DNA from: Pseudanabaenaceae cyanobacterium MP8IB2.15
Lineage (GTDB): Bacteria > Cyanobacteriota > Cyanobacteriia > Pseudanabaenales > Pseudanabaenaceae
NCBI GenBank assembly: GCA_030248825.1
Contig: JARCMB010000210.1
Span: 1 to 5,034 of the forward strand
DNA: 5,034 bases
Reading direction: 5' to 3'
Part shown: positions 4,585 through 5,034 of the stretch, piece by piece
Position numbering within the stretch: the first letter of the stretch is position 1
How the letters are laid out: every line of letters starts with the position of its first letter
Notes under the pieces: model-generated
What the model was told of the DNA's origin: nothing
The model's database searches: none
What the model saw: only the letters and a program-made list of their open reading frames with translations
Program-made: the position numbers and the translations under genes

Positions 4585-5034
4585 ATGAAGCCATATTTAG
4601 CGGCGGCTGTGCAAATGACTAGTTTGCCAGACGTGCAGCACAACTTATCCCAAGCCGAAGATCTAATTCAATTAGCAGCCAATCGTGGGGCTGAATTAGT
4701 CTGCTTACCAGAGAATTTTTCCTTCCTCGGCGATGAAGAGGCAAAAGTAAAGCAAGCCCAAGAGATCGCTACTGCCAGCCAAGATTTTTTGGTATTAATG
4801 GCGCGGCGTTACCACGTTACGCTTTTAGGGGGAGGGTTTCCAGTACCAGCGTTGGGGGATACCACTGGCAAAATGTTTAATACTGCCTTATTAGTTAGCC
4901 CAGAAGGTGAAGAGCTGGCCAGATATCGCAAAATGCATTTATTTGATGTCAATCTTCCCGACGGTAATACCTACCAAGAATCCCAGACAATCGTTGCAGG
5001 CGCAGAACCACCACCTGTGTTCTATTCCGATCGA
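4585..5034 (+). CDS. Carbon-nitrogen hydrolase (nitrilase superfamily, Nit1/Nit2-like), N-terminal half
   Basis: The first 150 residues of a nitrilase-superfamily amidase; the window ends inside the gene (the family is about 270-280 residues). The opening YLAAAVQMTS is the first core strand, and ELVCLPENFSFLGD carries the catalytic Glu at 43. LGGGFPV (81-87) and FNTALLVSPEGE (98-109) are core strands, and RYRKMHLFDV (113-122) carries the catalytic Lys at 116. The nucleophilic Cys, expected some 10-20 residues beyond the last one visible, is outside the window. The stretch FDVNLPDGNTYQES resembles the Nit1/Nit2 branch, whose known members hydrolyse deaminated glutathione or omega-amides, so a cytosolic metabolite-repair amidase is the best guess; the substrate is not proven. 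No strong ribosome-binding site precedes ATG 4585. It lies 38 bases after the membrane-protein gene on the same strand with no visible terminator, so one operon is likely. Confidence 0.93.
   Translation, partial: MKPYLAAAVQMTSLPDVQHNLSQAEDLIQLAANRGAELVCLPENFSFLGDEEAKVKQAQEIATASQDFLVLMARRYHVTLLGGGFPVPALGDTTGKMFNTALLVSPEGEELARYRKMHLFDVNLPDGNTYQESQTIVAGAEPPPVFYSDR

Overview
The window comes from a cyanobacterium. It carries psbO, the gene for the manganese-stabilising protein of photosystem II, together with two genes of types typical of cyanobacteria: a J-domain/TPR protein and a four-helix membrane protein with a low-complexity tail. The hexamer CGATCG, the core of the cyanobacterial HIP1 palindrome, occurs 16 times. 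I cannot name the species.

Layout. Positions 1-797 (minus) hold psbO, lacking only its last few codons. A short divergent intergenic region follows, with a good plus-strand promoter candidate (926-956) that serves a small all-helical conserved protein ending at 1293. That gene converges on a minus-strand pair: a J-domain/TPR protein (1297-2172) and, upstream of it, a periplasmic type-3 solute-binding protein (2094-2978). The 3' end of the binding-protein gene runs about 80 bases into the J-protein gene, so the two are probably co-transcribed and translationally linked. On the plus strand, the membrane protein with a low-complexity tail (3476-4546) is followed after 38 bases by the first half of a Nit-type carbon-nitrogen hydrolase (4585 to the window end), probably in one operon.

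The most unusual stretch is the roughly 490-base gap between the binding-protein gene and the membrane-protein gene. It contains two related imperfect hairpins in the same orientation, about 350 bases apart, each with one unpaired T at the same place in the stem. The second is followed by a GTATGTCAC end. This is the architecture of IS200/IS605 ends, which are recognised as single-stranded hairpins. I interpret 3039-3442 as a roughly 400-base non-autonomous or decayed element. It may retain a scrap of the tnpB 3' region (a CGRVLNGD motif resembling the TnpB zinc-ribbon/RuvC segment) and part of the omega/reRNA scaffold. It lies between two divergent genes and ends 33 bases before the membrane-protein start.

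The genes do not form one pathway: photosystem II stability, a chaperone co-factor, a possible orphan amino-acid receptor, a membrane protein and a metabolite-repair-type amidase sit side by side, as is common in cyanobacterial chromosomes. No complete new system is visible. The decayed element and the overlapping gene pair are the parts worth a second look.
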